From Chrysogorgia sp. JL179-B06 (taxonomy: Eukaryota; Cnidaria; Anthozoa; Scleralcyonacea; Chrysogorgiidae): a DNA stretch of 64,000 nt. The position numbers were made by a program, and so were the translations under genes. The first letter of the stretch is position 1; each line of letters opens with the position of its first letter. This document shows positions 36,440-48,320 of this stretch, in pieces. A model generated the notes under the pieces. That model ran no database searches. It was given only the letters and a program-made list of their open reading frames with translations, and was not told the origin of the DNA. Location: contig JAYKKM010000043.1 in NCBI GenBank assembly GCA_035772405.1, forward strand, positions 3,113,501-3,177,500, read 5' to 3'.

Positions 36440-37255
36440 CAATGGTACGGATCGTAGGAATTGTGACATTTCGTAAAAAGGTATTCACGATCCGTGAAGA
36501 CTCTGCCTTGGTGTTAGATAGGGCTCCCAAAATTTTTGTCGATCCGTACAGATGGTGGGGATGATAACGAATCGTAAAATGTGTTTACGATCCGTGAACA
36601 CTCTGCCTTGCCGTTAAGTAGAGCTCCCAAAAATTTTGTCCATCCATACGGATGGTAAGGATACTAACGAATCGTAAAAACGTGTTTACGATCCGTGCAC
36701 ATGCACTCTGCCTTGAAGTTGGAGTTAGGTAGGGCTCCCAAACAACGTTTGTCGATCCATACAGATGGTGCGGATGATAACGAATCGTAAAAAGTGTTTA
36801 CGATTGCTGTTAGGTAGGCCTCCCAAACATTTTGTCGATCCGTACGGATAGTAAAGATGCTAACGAATCGTAAAAAGTGTTTACGATCCGTGAGCTGCAC
36901 TCTGCCTTGCTGTTAGGTAGGCCTCCCAAACATTTTGTCGATCCGTACGGATAGTAAAGATGCTAACGAATCGTAAAATATGTTTACGATCCGTGAGCAC
37001 TCTACCTTGGTGTTAGGTACTGTAGGCCTCCCAAAATGTTTGTCGATCCGTACGGATGGTAAAGATGATAACGAATCGTAAAATCTGTTTACGATCCGTG
37101 AACACTGGTCTGTCTTGGTTTTAGGTAGGCCTCCCAAAAATCTTGTCGAAACGTACGGATGGTAAGAATGGTTACGAATCGTAAAATGTGTTTACGATCC
37201 GCGAAGACTCTACGTTAGTGCCTCCCAAATTTTTGTAGATCCGTACGGATGGAAA
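36440..37255. repeat. Satellite array of about eight units near 100 bp
   Basis: The landmark CTCCCAAA recurs at about 36527, 36626, 36737, 36820, 36922, 37027, 37131 and 37222, giving spacings of 83-111 bp. Each unit holds GATCCGTACGGAT or a close variant, a perfect palindrome, and a second dyad made of AATCGTAAA and TTTACGAT. Unit lengths differ and copies are diverged. Confidence 0.85.
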
Positions 37256-38029
37256 CAAGCGCATTCAGACTATATATTACAGTAACATGATATTGATTGT
37301 GTTCATATGAAGTCAGTATGGGAAGGGAAACAAACGCATTATGATGTTGTTTATGTTTGGTTTTTGTGTAGAATGAGGGAACAACATGATATGGATTGTT
37401 TATATGAAGTCGCATTCGGACTTATAAGGTTATTAATTTAGTGAACTGAAGCGATTCATAAGTTACGCATGAACTGCATGGTGGTTGTTTTGAACAACAT
37501 TATATTGTTTCATATGAAGTCAGTGAAGAAACAGGCATATTCCGACTATATATAATGTTATTTAATGACATATGATATTGTTTATTATGTTATTGAAACA
37601 GGAGATTGAAAGACATGTGAGCATGTAACATATTTTGACCACATAAAATCACTGTAACGTCTCCTTCGATCCGTATACGATTGGCAATGGTGGGGATGGA
37701 GAAAATTGTTAAGGGTACGTTAGTATAATGTAGATGAATGACGGATTGTGAAATTAGTTTAACGACTCGCACCATTTATACCATCCGTACGGATGGACAA
37801 AATTTCTAAAGGTAGCGTAGGCATAACATAGACCATTGACGGATGGTGAAATCACTTTTACGACTCGTAACATCCGCCGGAGTGTGAAATGACTTTGAGG
37901 ACTGGCATAGAGCATTGATGGTGAAGGATTTTCACCATCCGAATATAACATAGAGCATTGACGGATCGCGCATCGTGAAGCATTTTCACCATCCGTATCA
38001 TTTCGTAATATTGGACATGCTCAGGGGTA
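37256..38029. repeat. Decayed continuation of the satellite and AT-rich DNA
   Basis: Scattered pieces such as CCGTACGGATGG (37786), TTGACGGATGGTGAAATCAC and CACCATCCG recur from 37650 to 38000, consistent with older units. 37260-37600 has repeated ATGAAGTC and TGATAT words but no genes. Confidence 0.5.
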
Positions 38030-38347
38030 TTAAGGCATGGCTCTTTGACTTCGACATTGAAATTTCCTATTTTACAGAGATTTTGTCCAAACTAAGTCAA
38101 ACTTACCAAACATATTTATCATACAGTGGGAACTAATTTAAATTATATATATTCGCGTGCTTCAAGAACGTTTTAAGTTTTCATCCAATATGGCCGCCAA
38201 TGAGTCACGTGACCTTGTTGTCATGGAAACAAAACCGTAAATTAGTTCCTACTGTATGATAAATATGTTTTATAAGTTTGACTTAGTTTGGAAAAAATCT
38301 CTGGAAAATAGGAAATTTCAGTATCAAAGTCAAGAGCCATGCCTTAA
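38030..38347. mobile_element. TTAA-flanked MITE
   Basis: The element starts TTAAGGCATGGCTC and ends GAGCCATGCCTTAA, with inverted arms of about 110 bp that share CAAACTAAGTCAAACTTA. Flanking TTAA is typical of piggyBac and Kolobok insertions. The unique centre contains GCCGCCA and CACGTGACC. It interrupts or abuts the Penelope remnant at its right. Confidence 0.85.
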
Positions 38348-39300
38348 TTCAATAAATAAGTGGTGTTGCGATGGGCACCAAAATGGTCCAAGCTACTGTA
38401 TGCTGACTTTTTTGTTGGTTATGTTGAAAAACAGATCTTTGAACGATACACGGGTCCCTTGCCTGATCTTTTCGGCAGATTTATCAATGACTGTTTAGGA
38501 ACAGTGTCATGCTCACGTGTCCTTTTAGAGCAGTTCATCAACTTTGTTGATGATTTTCATCCTGCTCTGAAGTTCACGTGGGAAATCAGCGAGACATGTG
38601 ACATGTGCATGTCGTTCCTTGATATTTTAATTTCGATTGATGGTGATTCGCTGAAAACGTTGGTATCGTACGTACAAGCCTGCTACTGACTCCCATATAG
38701 TTATCTTCTATTTTCTTCCTCTCATCCCCAACCACACTAAGCAATCCACCCCTTATACTCTCAATTCTTGCGTCTTTTCCCCGCTTATATGTAGCGACGA
38801 CCAAGATTTTCAAGCCAACGCAATGGAAATGAGATCTTTTTTGTTCAACGTGGTTACCCTACCAACCTTCTAGACCTCGCCGTTCAGTAAGCTTTTCTCG
38901 TCCCCCGTTTAGACGCCCTTGAACCACCTTTGGCAAAAACCAACTTTTTAACCCTTTGGTATCTTTTCGCCGTAATAAAAACATTCGTGATTCCTTAGTA
39001 CATGGTGTCCTTAAACAAAATACCTCGGCACCAGCGGGAACATTTTCTTGCGGCCGTTCTCGCTGGTACACATGCCCTTTTCTCAATCCATGCACTACAG
39101 TTATTACTGCCCCCAAATTCGACCACACAATCCGTCATACTTTTTAACATCATTTATTGCATTTCTTGCGAAAAATGTCCTAAAATCTACATCGGTGAAA
39201 CTGGGTGACGCCTTTCAGACAGGTTTGCTGAACATCTTCGTTCCGTGAGGAACAATGATGTTGACAAACCTGCAGCCCGCCAACCATTTGGTTTCAGACA
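38348..39300 (+). pseudogene. Decayed Penelope-like element (RT to GIY-YIG)
   Basis: Frames give GPSYCML, FVGYVEKQIFERYTGPLPDL, then FINDCLGTVSCS where the family has a YIDD-type catalytic box, and EQFINFVDDFHPALKFTWEI. Further on come FRRNKNIRDSLV and the endonuclease start IYCISCEKCPKIYIGETG, followed at once by a stop. The first catalytic aspartate is replaced by asparagine in the visible frame, and at least five frameshifts or stops are needed to read through. This is a different and older Penelope lineage from the 5.5-15 kb copies. Confidence 0.8.
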
Positions 39301-39307
39301 TGAAACT

Positions 39308-39436
39308 GCTTCTCTTGCCGTTTGCGGTTATCGTTACCACCTGAGAATGGAAGGATGGCATAGACTTTCATCATGAAAGTCTGTGCCATCCTTCCATTCT
39401 CAGGTGGTAACGATAACCGCAAACGGCAAGAGAAGC
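39308..39436. repeat. 63-bp inverted duplication with 3-base loop
   Basis: Arms 39308-39370 and 39374-39436 are complementary except for one noticed mismatch. The left arm is coding sequence of the Penelope remnant (CGYRYHLRMEGW region), so the right arm is a fold-back copy of it. Confidence 0.92.
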
Positions 39437-40228
39437 GTCTCATTTTTGTGACTACCGCTGACAGGTCACGTTTTCTTGCTTGCTTGCTTGTCTTGGACGT
39501 CATAGTCGACAGGCTATTGTGAGATGTCGACAAGATCGCTAAGGTATTCGAGAAGTGATCGCGTTAGATCGCGCGTTATCTGCTTTATTATGTAACAACA
39601 AAGTGCGAAGGAAGAGCAAAGAAGCAAGCCATCTATCGCTCTATTAAAAGTAAGCGTAATTACATATTTTTATCTATATTTTATCTGCCTTTGGATCATT
39701 TTACTTTCCTATTGATGTTCGTTCAAAATTATCATAAACTGCGCGGGTATACACTAGAATCAGCGAAGTGTGTCGAAGACAAGCTCTGACCATAAACCGT
39801 GCTCTGACAGTAATGGTCGACTATTAAGTATTCGTTTAATCATTTGGTAGTCTCTGTATACCATAAGCGGAAAACCAAGATACACAGTACAATTTATTGA
39901 ATGGATTATTTATATATTATTTTTCATAGAACACAGATTTATTAACACCGTATTTACATATATCTTCACTGATTTCATATCAAGTTACAAGTCTAGTGTC
40001 TGTTTTATTTCTGATGACTTGTTTTACTAATATCTTAATATTTTAGATCTGACGCATCTGGAAATTGTTTATATAGCTCTGTGTCCTTTATAGCAATGGT
40101 AGTAGATAATTATCAAGGGTTATGGTATCCATTGATCTTTTTTTAAATTCCAATTTTTATTGTGATCATCTGTCATTTAATTCTATCTTATATGCAAAGC
40201 ACAAGGAGCTTCACATACCTTTTCCTTA
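39437..40228. other. No gene seen
   Basis: AT-rich DNA without recognisable repeats or coding. Confidence 0.5.
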
Positions 40229-40517
40229 CAATACAATACAATATTATATTATATTGTATTGTATTGTATTGTATTGTATATTGTATTGTATTGTATTGTA
40301 TTGTATTGTATTGTATTGTATTGTATTGTATTGTATTGTATTGTATTGTATTGTATTGTATTGTATTGTATTGTATTGTATTGTATTGTATTGTATTGTA
40401 TTGTATTGTATTGTATTGTATTGTATTGTATTGTATTGTATTGTATTGTATATTGTATTGTATTGTATTGTATTGTATTGTATTGTATTGTATTGTATTG
40501 TATTGTATTGTATTGTA
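40229..40517. repeat. (TTGTA)n microsatellite
   Basis: About 50 pentamer units with two small slips, preceded by a short inverted start (ACAATACAATACAATATTAT) that makes the left edge a palindrome. Confidence 0.97.
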
Positions 40518-41278
40518 AGGAGAACTGAAGGTATGTATACTAGTGTATAACAAACGTTTTCCTTTGTCTGTTTTGTTCAAAAGTTTGGATTTTGGTACAT
40601 CTGGAGAGGAATTGGAAACCAATTCCAATTCTGAGGATAAAAAATGGGCTAGCTACTGTAGCTTTCTTTCCATTCTCGTTATTCAATCAACAAGTCAATG
40701 CTAGTGTTCCTTTAACAACTGCATCTGATGATCTACACTGTACATACATTGTATAATTGTTTAGTTTTGAAGGTAATGTCATTGCTGGTGAAGTATTTAA
40801 ACCAAACCATTTTGTGCCAATTGTCATTGGGGTTTCTCGGGGAAAAGAATTCTAATCACAGATAGTTTCCAAACAAACTCAAAAGCGGAGTTGTACTAAT
40901 GCTCATGTAAGGGGCACTGGCGGTGTCGTTGGATGCCCTACAATGAAAAGTGCATGTCACCAAAAAATTTTGGGAGAAAGAAATTATTCTCAATGATTTG
41001 CCTAAAATATATATATAAATATATTTGAAAAGAAATAGCTTTAATTTTCAATATTTGCAGCATTGCCGACACAAATTAAACTTGAAAATCTAAAAATCTT
41101 AATTTGAATGGGTCTGACGCGATCTTTAGTACGCCACACAGATGCTTACATGAAGTAAACTTCTAATTAAACTGCACAGATTCTGAATTTCTTCTCTTGA
41201 AGATGTAAATTCTGTTGAATTACAAAATTAATTGTAACAAGACGCCCGCTAGGCGTTAACTTGGGCTACTAATTTTAG
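40518..41278. other. No gene seen
   Basis: No coding or repeat structure recognised. Confidence 0.5.
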
Positions 41279-42780
41279 GGACATGGCGCGCATATTGCCT
41301 GCAGAGATGGGTATGCATTGGTGGCATGTTAGAAAACCCGCTCACTTGTCTTATATTAACAAGGATAATAATTTAATGCATTGATTTTCTGTCATCAGGC
41401 CATAACGAAGAAAAATCAGGCGTCTACACGCAGGCTAGCCTCCCCAATACGCAGACGAAAACACTAAACACGGCAATGCTATTTTTCTAATATCTGTTCG
41501 ATTGAAGGTCTTCGTGTGTCAAAATTCATATAAAAATCAACGGCAAGGTATACGAAACATATCTGTTACGAAATTACATCGGTTTAATGGACAGAAAAGC
41601 GTTAAATCATCGGGTAAACGACGAATAGATCTTGAAGCCATGTCCTTTGATTTTAAAGACGAGTCTCGATCGCTTTAAATCGCTTACGCATTTTCTCATA
41701 TAACATCTGATCTTCACATTTTAAGTGGATGAAACCTACAGCGTTCGATTCGCCAGATTCAAGTGATCATTTCGATGTAGAATTGATTTAAATCGGACAA
41801 AAACACAACATTTCATGATTGATATTACGGAGTTTCACGGGATATTAAAATGTCAACACAGTATAATAATATTTCCCTGTCCTTCGACTGTCCATTCCGT
41901 CTTCACGATTGAACTCTCATTTGTGTTTCTCTCATCTTGGAGAGAATCTTTGCAATGGTTTGCGGGTTTACAGGTCTCGTAAATGCTTTTCAGACTGCGA
42001 TATGGCGCGCATATATTGCCTGCATTGGTGGCATGTACGCATGTTAGACAGTTGGAATTAGAAAACCCGCTCACTTGTCTTATATTACAAAGGATAATTT
42101 TTAATGCATTGATTTCTGTAATCAGGCACTGAAGGCATTGTGCAGCGCTCGTTTAAAGTGGGAACTTTTTAGAAGCAAGTTGGGCTAGAAATGAGGACGA
42201 AGAAAACCAGGCGTCTACACGCAGGCTAGCTCCCCTCCCCCCCCCAATGCAGAACGCCTGACACGCAGACGAAATTTAATGTAAACAAACACGGCAATGC
42301 TATTTTTTCTAATATCTGTTCGATTGAAGGTCTTCATGTGTCAAAATTTATATAAAAATCAACGGCAAGGTATACGAAACATATCTGTTACGAAATGACA
42401 TCGGTTTAATGGACATAAAAGCATTAAATCATCGGGTAAACGACTTTAATCGCTTACGGCATTTTCTCATATAACATCTGATCTTCTCATTTTAAGTAGA
42501 CGAAACCTACATCGTTCGATTCGCCAGATTCAAGTGATGATTTCGATATAGAATTGATTGAAATCGGACAAAAACACAACGTTTCATAATGATTAATATT
42601 ACGGAGTTTCACGGGATAAATGTCAACACAACATACCTGTAATATAATATTTCCCTGTCCTTCGGCTGTCCATTCCGTCTTCATGATTGATCTCTCATCT
42701 GTGTTTCTCTCATCTTGGAGAGAATCTTTGCAATGGTTTGAGGGTTTACAGGTCTCGGTAAACTTTTCCAACTGCGATTC
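41279..42780. repeat. Tandem duplication of about 0.75 kb
   Basis: 41279-41998 and 42001-42780 are diverged direct copies. Shared words include GGCGCGCATAT, AAAACCCGCTCACTTGTCTT, CAGGCGTCTACACGCAGGCT, TCAACGGCAAGGTATACGAA and TGGAGAGAATCTTTGCAATG. The right copy has extra segments near 42130-42290. A partial third piece lies at 43330-43395. Nothing coding was recognised. Confidence 0.88.
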
Positions 42781-42844
42781 ATTGTCAATAAAGAAAGCGA
42801 AAAGTTCGAACTCGCTTCAAAATTATATTCGCTTGCATTGCCTT

Positions 42845-43262
42845 CAAGGATGGCATCTTGTCTTTTAATAATTTGTCTTTTATTGTCTTTTATTATTAAA
42901 AGAAGATTTGAAATATGACCGGAATTTGTATTTTATTGTCTTTTATTCTGACTTTGTATAAAACTGAGTTTATTTTTCTTCGAAACTTTTGCTGCGCCTT
43001 AACTCAGGTTGCACCAAATACTAATTGTGCAACCATTAGACTTAGAAAAAGTTAAACTAGTTTATATTATTTTATAAGACATTAACAATCACAAATCAAG
43101 TTAATTAACATTGACTATGAGAGTAGCATTAATACTAATACGTAAAAAAAACTTCTACATGTCTTTTTTGTCTTTTATTGTCTTTTATTGTCTTTTAACA
43201 TTAATGAATAAAAGAAAAAAGAAATTTTTTTTTTTTGAAAAATTGTCTTTTATCCATCCTTG
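42845..43262. mobile_element. 418-bp hAT-type MITE with TGTCTTTTAT repeats
   Basis: Ends CAAGGATGG and CCATCCTTG, flanked by perfect 8-bp copies of ATTGCCTT (42837-42844 and 43263-43270), the target size of hAT elements. The inside carries irregular tandem copies of TGTCTTTTAT near both ends and a poly-T/A stretch. No coding. Confidence 0.85.
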
Positions 43263-43270
43263 ATTGCCTT

Positions 43271-44099
43271 GCAACGACTATATAATATGTTGTCATGTTG
43301 ATGTTTCGACCACGGTTCTGCGAGTGCTTTCTTTAATCTCTCATCCAGTTATCCTGGAGAGAATCTTTGCATCCAGGTCTCGTAAATGAGGCAAGGGTGA
43401 AGACACTGGGTACGAGTTATTGCGCAATTTTGCACAAAACTAATGAAGCCCTTTTTAAGACTTAAGTAATTAAATTAAAGAGAAAATATATGAATATTAT
43501 CTGCACTGCATCTTATGGAAATATAACTTGGACCAAAATATGTATTAAAAATGATGAGATACCACATTTAAAAATTTTGTTTAAGAGCATTATATTTTGC
43601 TCAAAAGTGCTCTCAAAATTCAAGAAATGCAGTTTACCCAAAATTCAAATTTTCGAAGGCCCTCCTAGAAGTGTGTCATCACTTTTGTCTCACATGTTCC
43701 CAAATTGGACGCCCTATTTCAGAATCGTGGCCACTAACATTTCTTCTTTTTTTACCTATTTCTAGATCCGCCAGCTGTCAAATCACCACATTAGAGTGGT
43801 TTTCTAGCTAGGACTTATCCACCGGATAAACTATCCTCGTATAACCAGCCCCAGATGTTTTATTTACATATGAACTTTACAAGTTCACTTCAAATGAAAT
43901 TTTGGGGCATGTTTATGATGATGCTATATTTTGGAAACAACCCATATAAAAATGTATGTATAGTATGTGCCATGTTCAATTTAGCAACATATTTATCAAA
44001 TGATTTATAATAACTATCAATTTATTTGCGTCTCTGTGCTTTTCATGCATTTTCATGCATTGCTTCTTATGTCTATATGGTCTATCCATAGTCACATGT
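43271..44099. other. No gene seen
   Basis: Includes the partial repeat at 43330-43395 related to 42700. A 91-codon frame at 43490-43765 has no recognisable features. Confidence 0.5.
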
Positions 44100-44640
44100 A
44101 CACATTGCGTACCTATTTTTAAACTTGGCACCACACATCCTCTTGGTCTTAACGAACATTTTTCTGTTATTTAATTTCCTACAAGTTTTTTGTTATTTTA
44201 GTTTGCTTGGAACTTTTTTATTATTAGCTCTGAATGCACTTTCATTCCTTTCCAGGTTTTTGTTTCTTACTTCTTTACTATCGCCTAATCCCCTTGAATA
44301 TTGAACCTGTCATTTCTCCCTCCCCCTCAGTCTGTTTGCTGATCGACTGTAAAAATAGCAAATGATTTAACTTTTCGCATCTCATTAATTATTAGTTTGT
44401 TTATATCCCATGCATTTGATTGGCTACTTTCTACTTGTGACACCTTTTGGCAAATATATATAAGCCCTATTTATTTTATTTCATCTCGTCTTACTCTGAT
44501 GAAGGGCTCCGCTCGAAACGTCAGTATCAAATCTATATGTTTCCGTACGCTGGTGTGTACTCAACATACGAATGCTAGTGTATGGAAATATGTTAACTGT
44601 TTAATATGGGCCTGAGGTAACTGTAATATTTTTTTATATT
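44100..44640 (+). repeat. Penelope-type 3' tail
   Basis: Related to 60430-60960: both carry GCCTATTTTTAAACTTGGCA or its one-base variant, TTTCATTCCTTT and CTTGA(A/G)TATTG. The tail ends in the hammerhead-like motif at 44496-44524. No endonuclease codons could be recovered here. Confidence 0.65.
44496..44524 (+). ncRNA. Hammerhead-ribozyme-like core
   Basis: CTGATGA is followed by a short hairpin (GGGC TCC GCTC, with one bulged A) and GAAACGTCAG. These are the conserved boxes of a hammerhead core, and Penelope-like elements are known to carry minimal hammerheads. Stem III and the cleavage site were not convincingly placed, so activity is unproven. Confidence 0.45.
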
Positions 44641-45485
44641 AAGCTTTGTTGCCTGGCTGTAGTGTCATTATGGTAGTCCCCGCGTATAATAGATTTGGTA
44701 ATATGATATACAGATATATATTGGTATATAGAAAAAATCTCGATTTGTCATTTGTTCAGTCTAAACCCGCAATGCGCTTTCGGGTAATAGCCGCAAGTTC
44801 AATCGAGAATGATTTTGAGGTTGCAATGAATCGTGGGATGCTCACAGCTTCACTGTTAGTGTTAACAGTAAGCAAGTTTCACGATAAAAATATAATAAGC
44901 GCGTGTCTTTTTTCGTCGAAAGGTTTGGGATTTTAAAACAATCTATAAACGTTAAAGGTTAAACAGTAGCACGCGGGATTGAAACTGAAAGACTCGATCC
45001 AACAATTACGATTTGTCAGCCACACAAATCATCACAGGACTTGAAAGACTTAGTCCACAGTCAAGACGCAGTTTAATCAAAAGTTAATAAACACAAATCG
45101 CATCAAGACGAAGCTAAATCAATAAAGATTTGCAAGACGCAGTAATAACACAGATGACATTTATTAACAACTGATTAACTCAATCCTGTAACGCACTGCG
45201 AAGACTCTATGATTGATATCATTCTTATTCACTGATATATCATTTCTTGTTTGTTTACTGATTTATGCAATTATTTGGAAAATATTTTGAATTCTGCCAC
45301 TCTCTCCCATACTCTATACGTGGCATTAACACCTTAGCTTGTCGTTTTTTAAGAGGCTATTTTCTCAGCATTATCTCAAACGTTTTCCTGTTGCTTTTAA
45401 TCCATAGTTTTTCTGTTTCGTATAATTTCGTTATGTCTTATTCTTTGATTTCATATTATGTTATATGTTATTTGTATTTGTAAAG
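44641..45485. other. No recognised gene
   Basis: Two frames (44646-44936 and 45265-45483, plus) are unrecognised. The second is rich in hydrophobic residues and serine in AT-rich DNA and is likely chance. Confidence 0.45.
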
Positions 45486-45610
45486 GGTGACCAATCCTGA
45501 GGGAATCTTGAATTCTGTTTTTGGTTTACCCTAATACATTCAATTTTTAGTTGTAATACTTTGTAATTGATATGTATTATAAATTCTAATAAATAAATAA
45601 ATAAATAAAC
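45486..45610 (+). repeat. LINE-like 3' end with (TAAA)n tail
   Basis: Short AT-rich stretch ending in AATAAATAAATAAATAAATA, the kind of tail left by CR1/L2-type elements. No coding part is attached. Confidence 0.45.
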
Positions 45611-45989
45611 ATGATCTTTTCTGTAGATGAAGAGGCGTGACTGAGAAATTCAAATAACGGATTCAGGAAAGTTTTCAAAGCATATAATTCAGAAGTCTTG
45701 GGTAAAAGCCTTCACTGTAGCTTTCAGTCTTACACTCTCAGTCTCCACAGGTCATAAGCAAACGAGACAAGCGGGGCAGTTTTAGTGTTAACTATTCCTT
45801 GTTGTTATGTCTATATACAAAATAAAGTCGATGCTAATCAACAGTTTATTGTTTCATTGTTTCAAGTTTTAAAGTATAATTTCATATTTATATCATATTT
45901 AGGGTGGAAAACGTCACATCAAATATTAAGAACAGAGCAAATTATATTTCATTAATTGTTTGCAAAGCGCATTGATTGAACAATATCCT

Positions 45990-46640
45990 GACAATATTTC
46001 AAACATAAGTCAAAAATTTGAAATTGTTATTTATGTGCAAACAAACTCACACTGAATGTCATTAAAACTGAATTTATGATAATTGGCTCAAGACAAAGAT
46101 TATCCACCCATACTGAAAATTTAAATGTAGCAATTAATGGCATAGCTCTCAAGCAGGTCCACGAAGTTACCTGCTTAGGGCTCAAAATTGATGAAAACCT
46201 AACATGGAAAGGTCATGTTGAAACCATTAAAAAGAAAATTATAACAAATTTACGTGTTATGAAAAAAGCCAAACCATATCTGAACCGCGATAGCTTCTCA
46301 TTAACTTTTACAACACAATCATAAAACCTCACTTTGATTACTGTAGTACTGTATGGGACAATATTGATATGACGCTGGCAGACAAAATTATGAGTGGATA
46401 TTCACCATCATATTTATCAGAAATGTTTGAGAAGCAGTTTGGATCAGTTATTTATAATTTAAGATCATCTGATCGAAATGTTCAGACACCTAATGTTCGA
46501 ACCGAATGTTATAAAATAATTTTTGCAGTATCTGGATCTTTACTTTGGAACTCCTTACCAATTGAACTTAAAGAGGAGAAAAGTTTATCAAAATTTAAGA
46601 CAAAATTAAAAAATATAACTTCTGCATTGACAACTACGGA
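45990..46640 (+). pseudogene. CR1/Jockey-like LINE reverse transcriptase C-terminus
   Basis: The frames read LTLNVIKTEFMIIGSRQRL, then QVHEVTCLGLKIDENLTWKG with the LGxxID...LxW..H signature of LINE RT thumb regions. After a frameshift comes NTIIKPHFDYCSTVWDNI, then a deletion joins directly to GYSPSYLSEMFEKQFG and LLWNSLPIELKEEKSLSKF, the usual last part of such proteins. The catalytic palm is absent. The element is 5'-truncated, internally deleted and ends at the poly-T minisatellite. Confidence 0.8.
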
Positions 46641-46650
46641 GGTTTGTTTT

Positions 46651-46890
46651 TTTTTATTTAGCGACTTTTTTTTCCATTGGCGACTTTTTTTTCCATTAGC
46701 GACCTTTTTTTTTCCATTGGCGACTTTTTTTTGCCATTAGCGACTTTTTTTTCCATTGCTGACTTTTTTTTTCAATTAGCGACTTTTTTTATCCATTGCC
46801 GACTTCTTTTTTCAATTGGCGACTTTTTTTTTCCATTGCCGACTTCTTTTTTCAATTAGCGACTTTTTTTCATTGGCGACTTTTTTTCTC
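46651..46890. repeat. GCGACTTTTTTT minisatellite
   Basis: About eleven copies of a 20-22 bp unit GCGACTTTTTTTTCCATTG, alternating CCATT and CAATT. The same repeat occurs at 50535-50640. Confidence 0.93.
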
Positions 46891-47165
46891 CGGGCTCGCT
46901 CTCTCTCGCCGGGCTCGCTCTCTCTCGCCGGGCTCGCTCTCTCTCGCCTGGCTCGCTCTCGGCTCTCTCCTAGAGAATTATCCTCTCTAAATACATAACA
47001 TACGTGTCTATCGTATTACGAGAACGTGTATACCCTTCGTAAAAACGGTTTACGTCGCCGAAACACGCTCCCCCCGGGCTCTCTCTCTCTCTCACCGGGC
47101 TCGCCTCTCTCTCACCGGGCTCGCTCTCTCTCGCCTGGCTCGCTCTCGGCTCTCTCCTAGAGAAT
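46891..47165. repeat. GGGCTCGCTCTCTCTCGCC repeats and shared unit
   Basis: CT-rich copies of about 20 bp at 46893-46965 and 47078-47155 precede two copies of a longer unit (AGAGAATTATCCTCTCTAAA, CATAACATACGTGTC, CCCTTCGTAAAAACGG) at 46972-47056 and 47158-47240. Confidence 0.88.
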
Positions 47166-47524
47166 TATCCTCTCTAAATACATAACATACGTGTCCATCG
47201 TATTAAGAGAACGTGTATACCCTTCGTAAAAACGGTTTATGTAATTAGAAATTATTCGGCAATCCGCTTCGTCGTATATTATTTTGAACGTTATCTCGAT
47301 CAATATTTAACCGTTTTCAATTCTGAAAACAGATTTGGAATTAGCGAGTCTAAATACATAACATAGGTACCTATTATATTACGCAAACGTGTATACCCTT
47401 CGTAAAAACCTTTATGTAGTTCGTCAGATCACCACTCGCCAATGGCCACCCTTCACAACATTGCCCAAATATTGTCCGATTCAAACGGATCACCCAAAAC
47501 GACTTTTTACTTCCTTATAAGGAG

Positions 47525-48320
47525 TTGGTCCTACCATGCTCCGCTCAAATAAATATAAATATATATAATATACAAACCTTTTGTGAGAAATGGATCCCTG
47601 CCGCTGCGAGATTATCACCCTCGCTTGCGAGGAGATTAAAACCGGTCTTAGATAAGTACTCGTCGCGTGTTTATAAAGACTCGTTTGCTTTTACAAAACA
47701 CTTGACAGAGTTAAATTTAAATATTCCGAACGCAAAACTGCAGGATGAGACAATTCAAATTTGCATTGAAACCCTGTATAATAACGCCTTTTTTATAAGC
47801 TTTTTACCTAAGTATATAAGGATAATTGCTACGAAAGGTGTTAAGTTTTGCTTTGCAGATACAATGTATATAAGCAATTAGTGATGGCGTAGCAATGGGA
47901 TCACCTGCACTTGGCCCATATATACCTAATGTTTTCGTAGGTTATGAGTCAAAACTATTTGAATCTAACTTGGTAATATTACCTAGGTGGTATAAACGTT
48001 ACGTTGATGATATACTTTCGCTCTTTTTAAAGATGACAAAACTGTTTATACACTCTTATATTTACTTGCTCTAAAATTCATTCTTCGTCGTTTTTTGGCC
48101 GATGTTTTGTTCCAAAAGGAGGCTGGATATTTCATGTTCAGCGTTTACCGAAAACCTACTTTCACCGGAATTTATACTGATTTTGTTCTTTTAGCTCTAG
48201 ACACAAAAAGGTGGCATACCGACTCGGTTTGTGATTCATCCATCACCAGGCATCTTTTGTCTAATAAACTGAAACCTATTGTGACACTGACTTTAGTCCT
48301 CGCTCTTCTTTTCAGTTAAA
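47525..48320 (+). pseudogene. Penelope-like RT fragment
   Basis: A plus frame gives VYKDSFAFTKHLTELNLNIP and DETIQICIETLYNN, followed by a stop. The next frames read GVAMGSPALGPYIPNVFVGY, WYKRYVDDILSLF and FSVYRKPTFTGIYTDF. GVAMGSP and YVDD are RT motifs B and C as found in Penelope-like elements, and VYRKPTFT is the segment after them. The catalytic aspartates are kept but the reading frame is broken at least three times. No endonuclease part follows. Confidence 0.75.

Noticed and set aside
36440..37255. CRISPR-like spacing of palindromic repeats
   Set aside because: Units vary in length, spacers are themselves repeated, there are no cas genes, and the DNA is eukaryotic; it is a satellite.
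40122..40628. Long frames of repeated CIVLY or NTIQY
   Set aside because: They translate the TTGTA repeat in open frames on both strands.
43490..43765. 91-codon frame, and frames at 44646-44936 and 45265-45483
   Set aside because: AT-rich, no motif, no homology that I can name.
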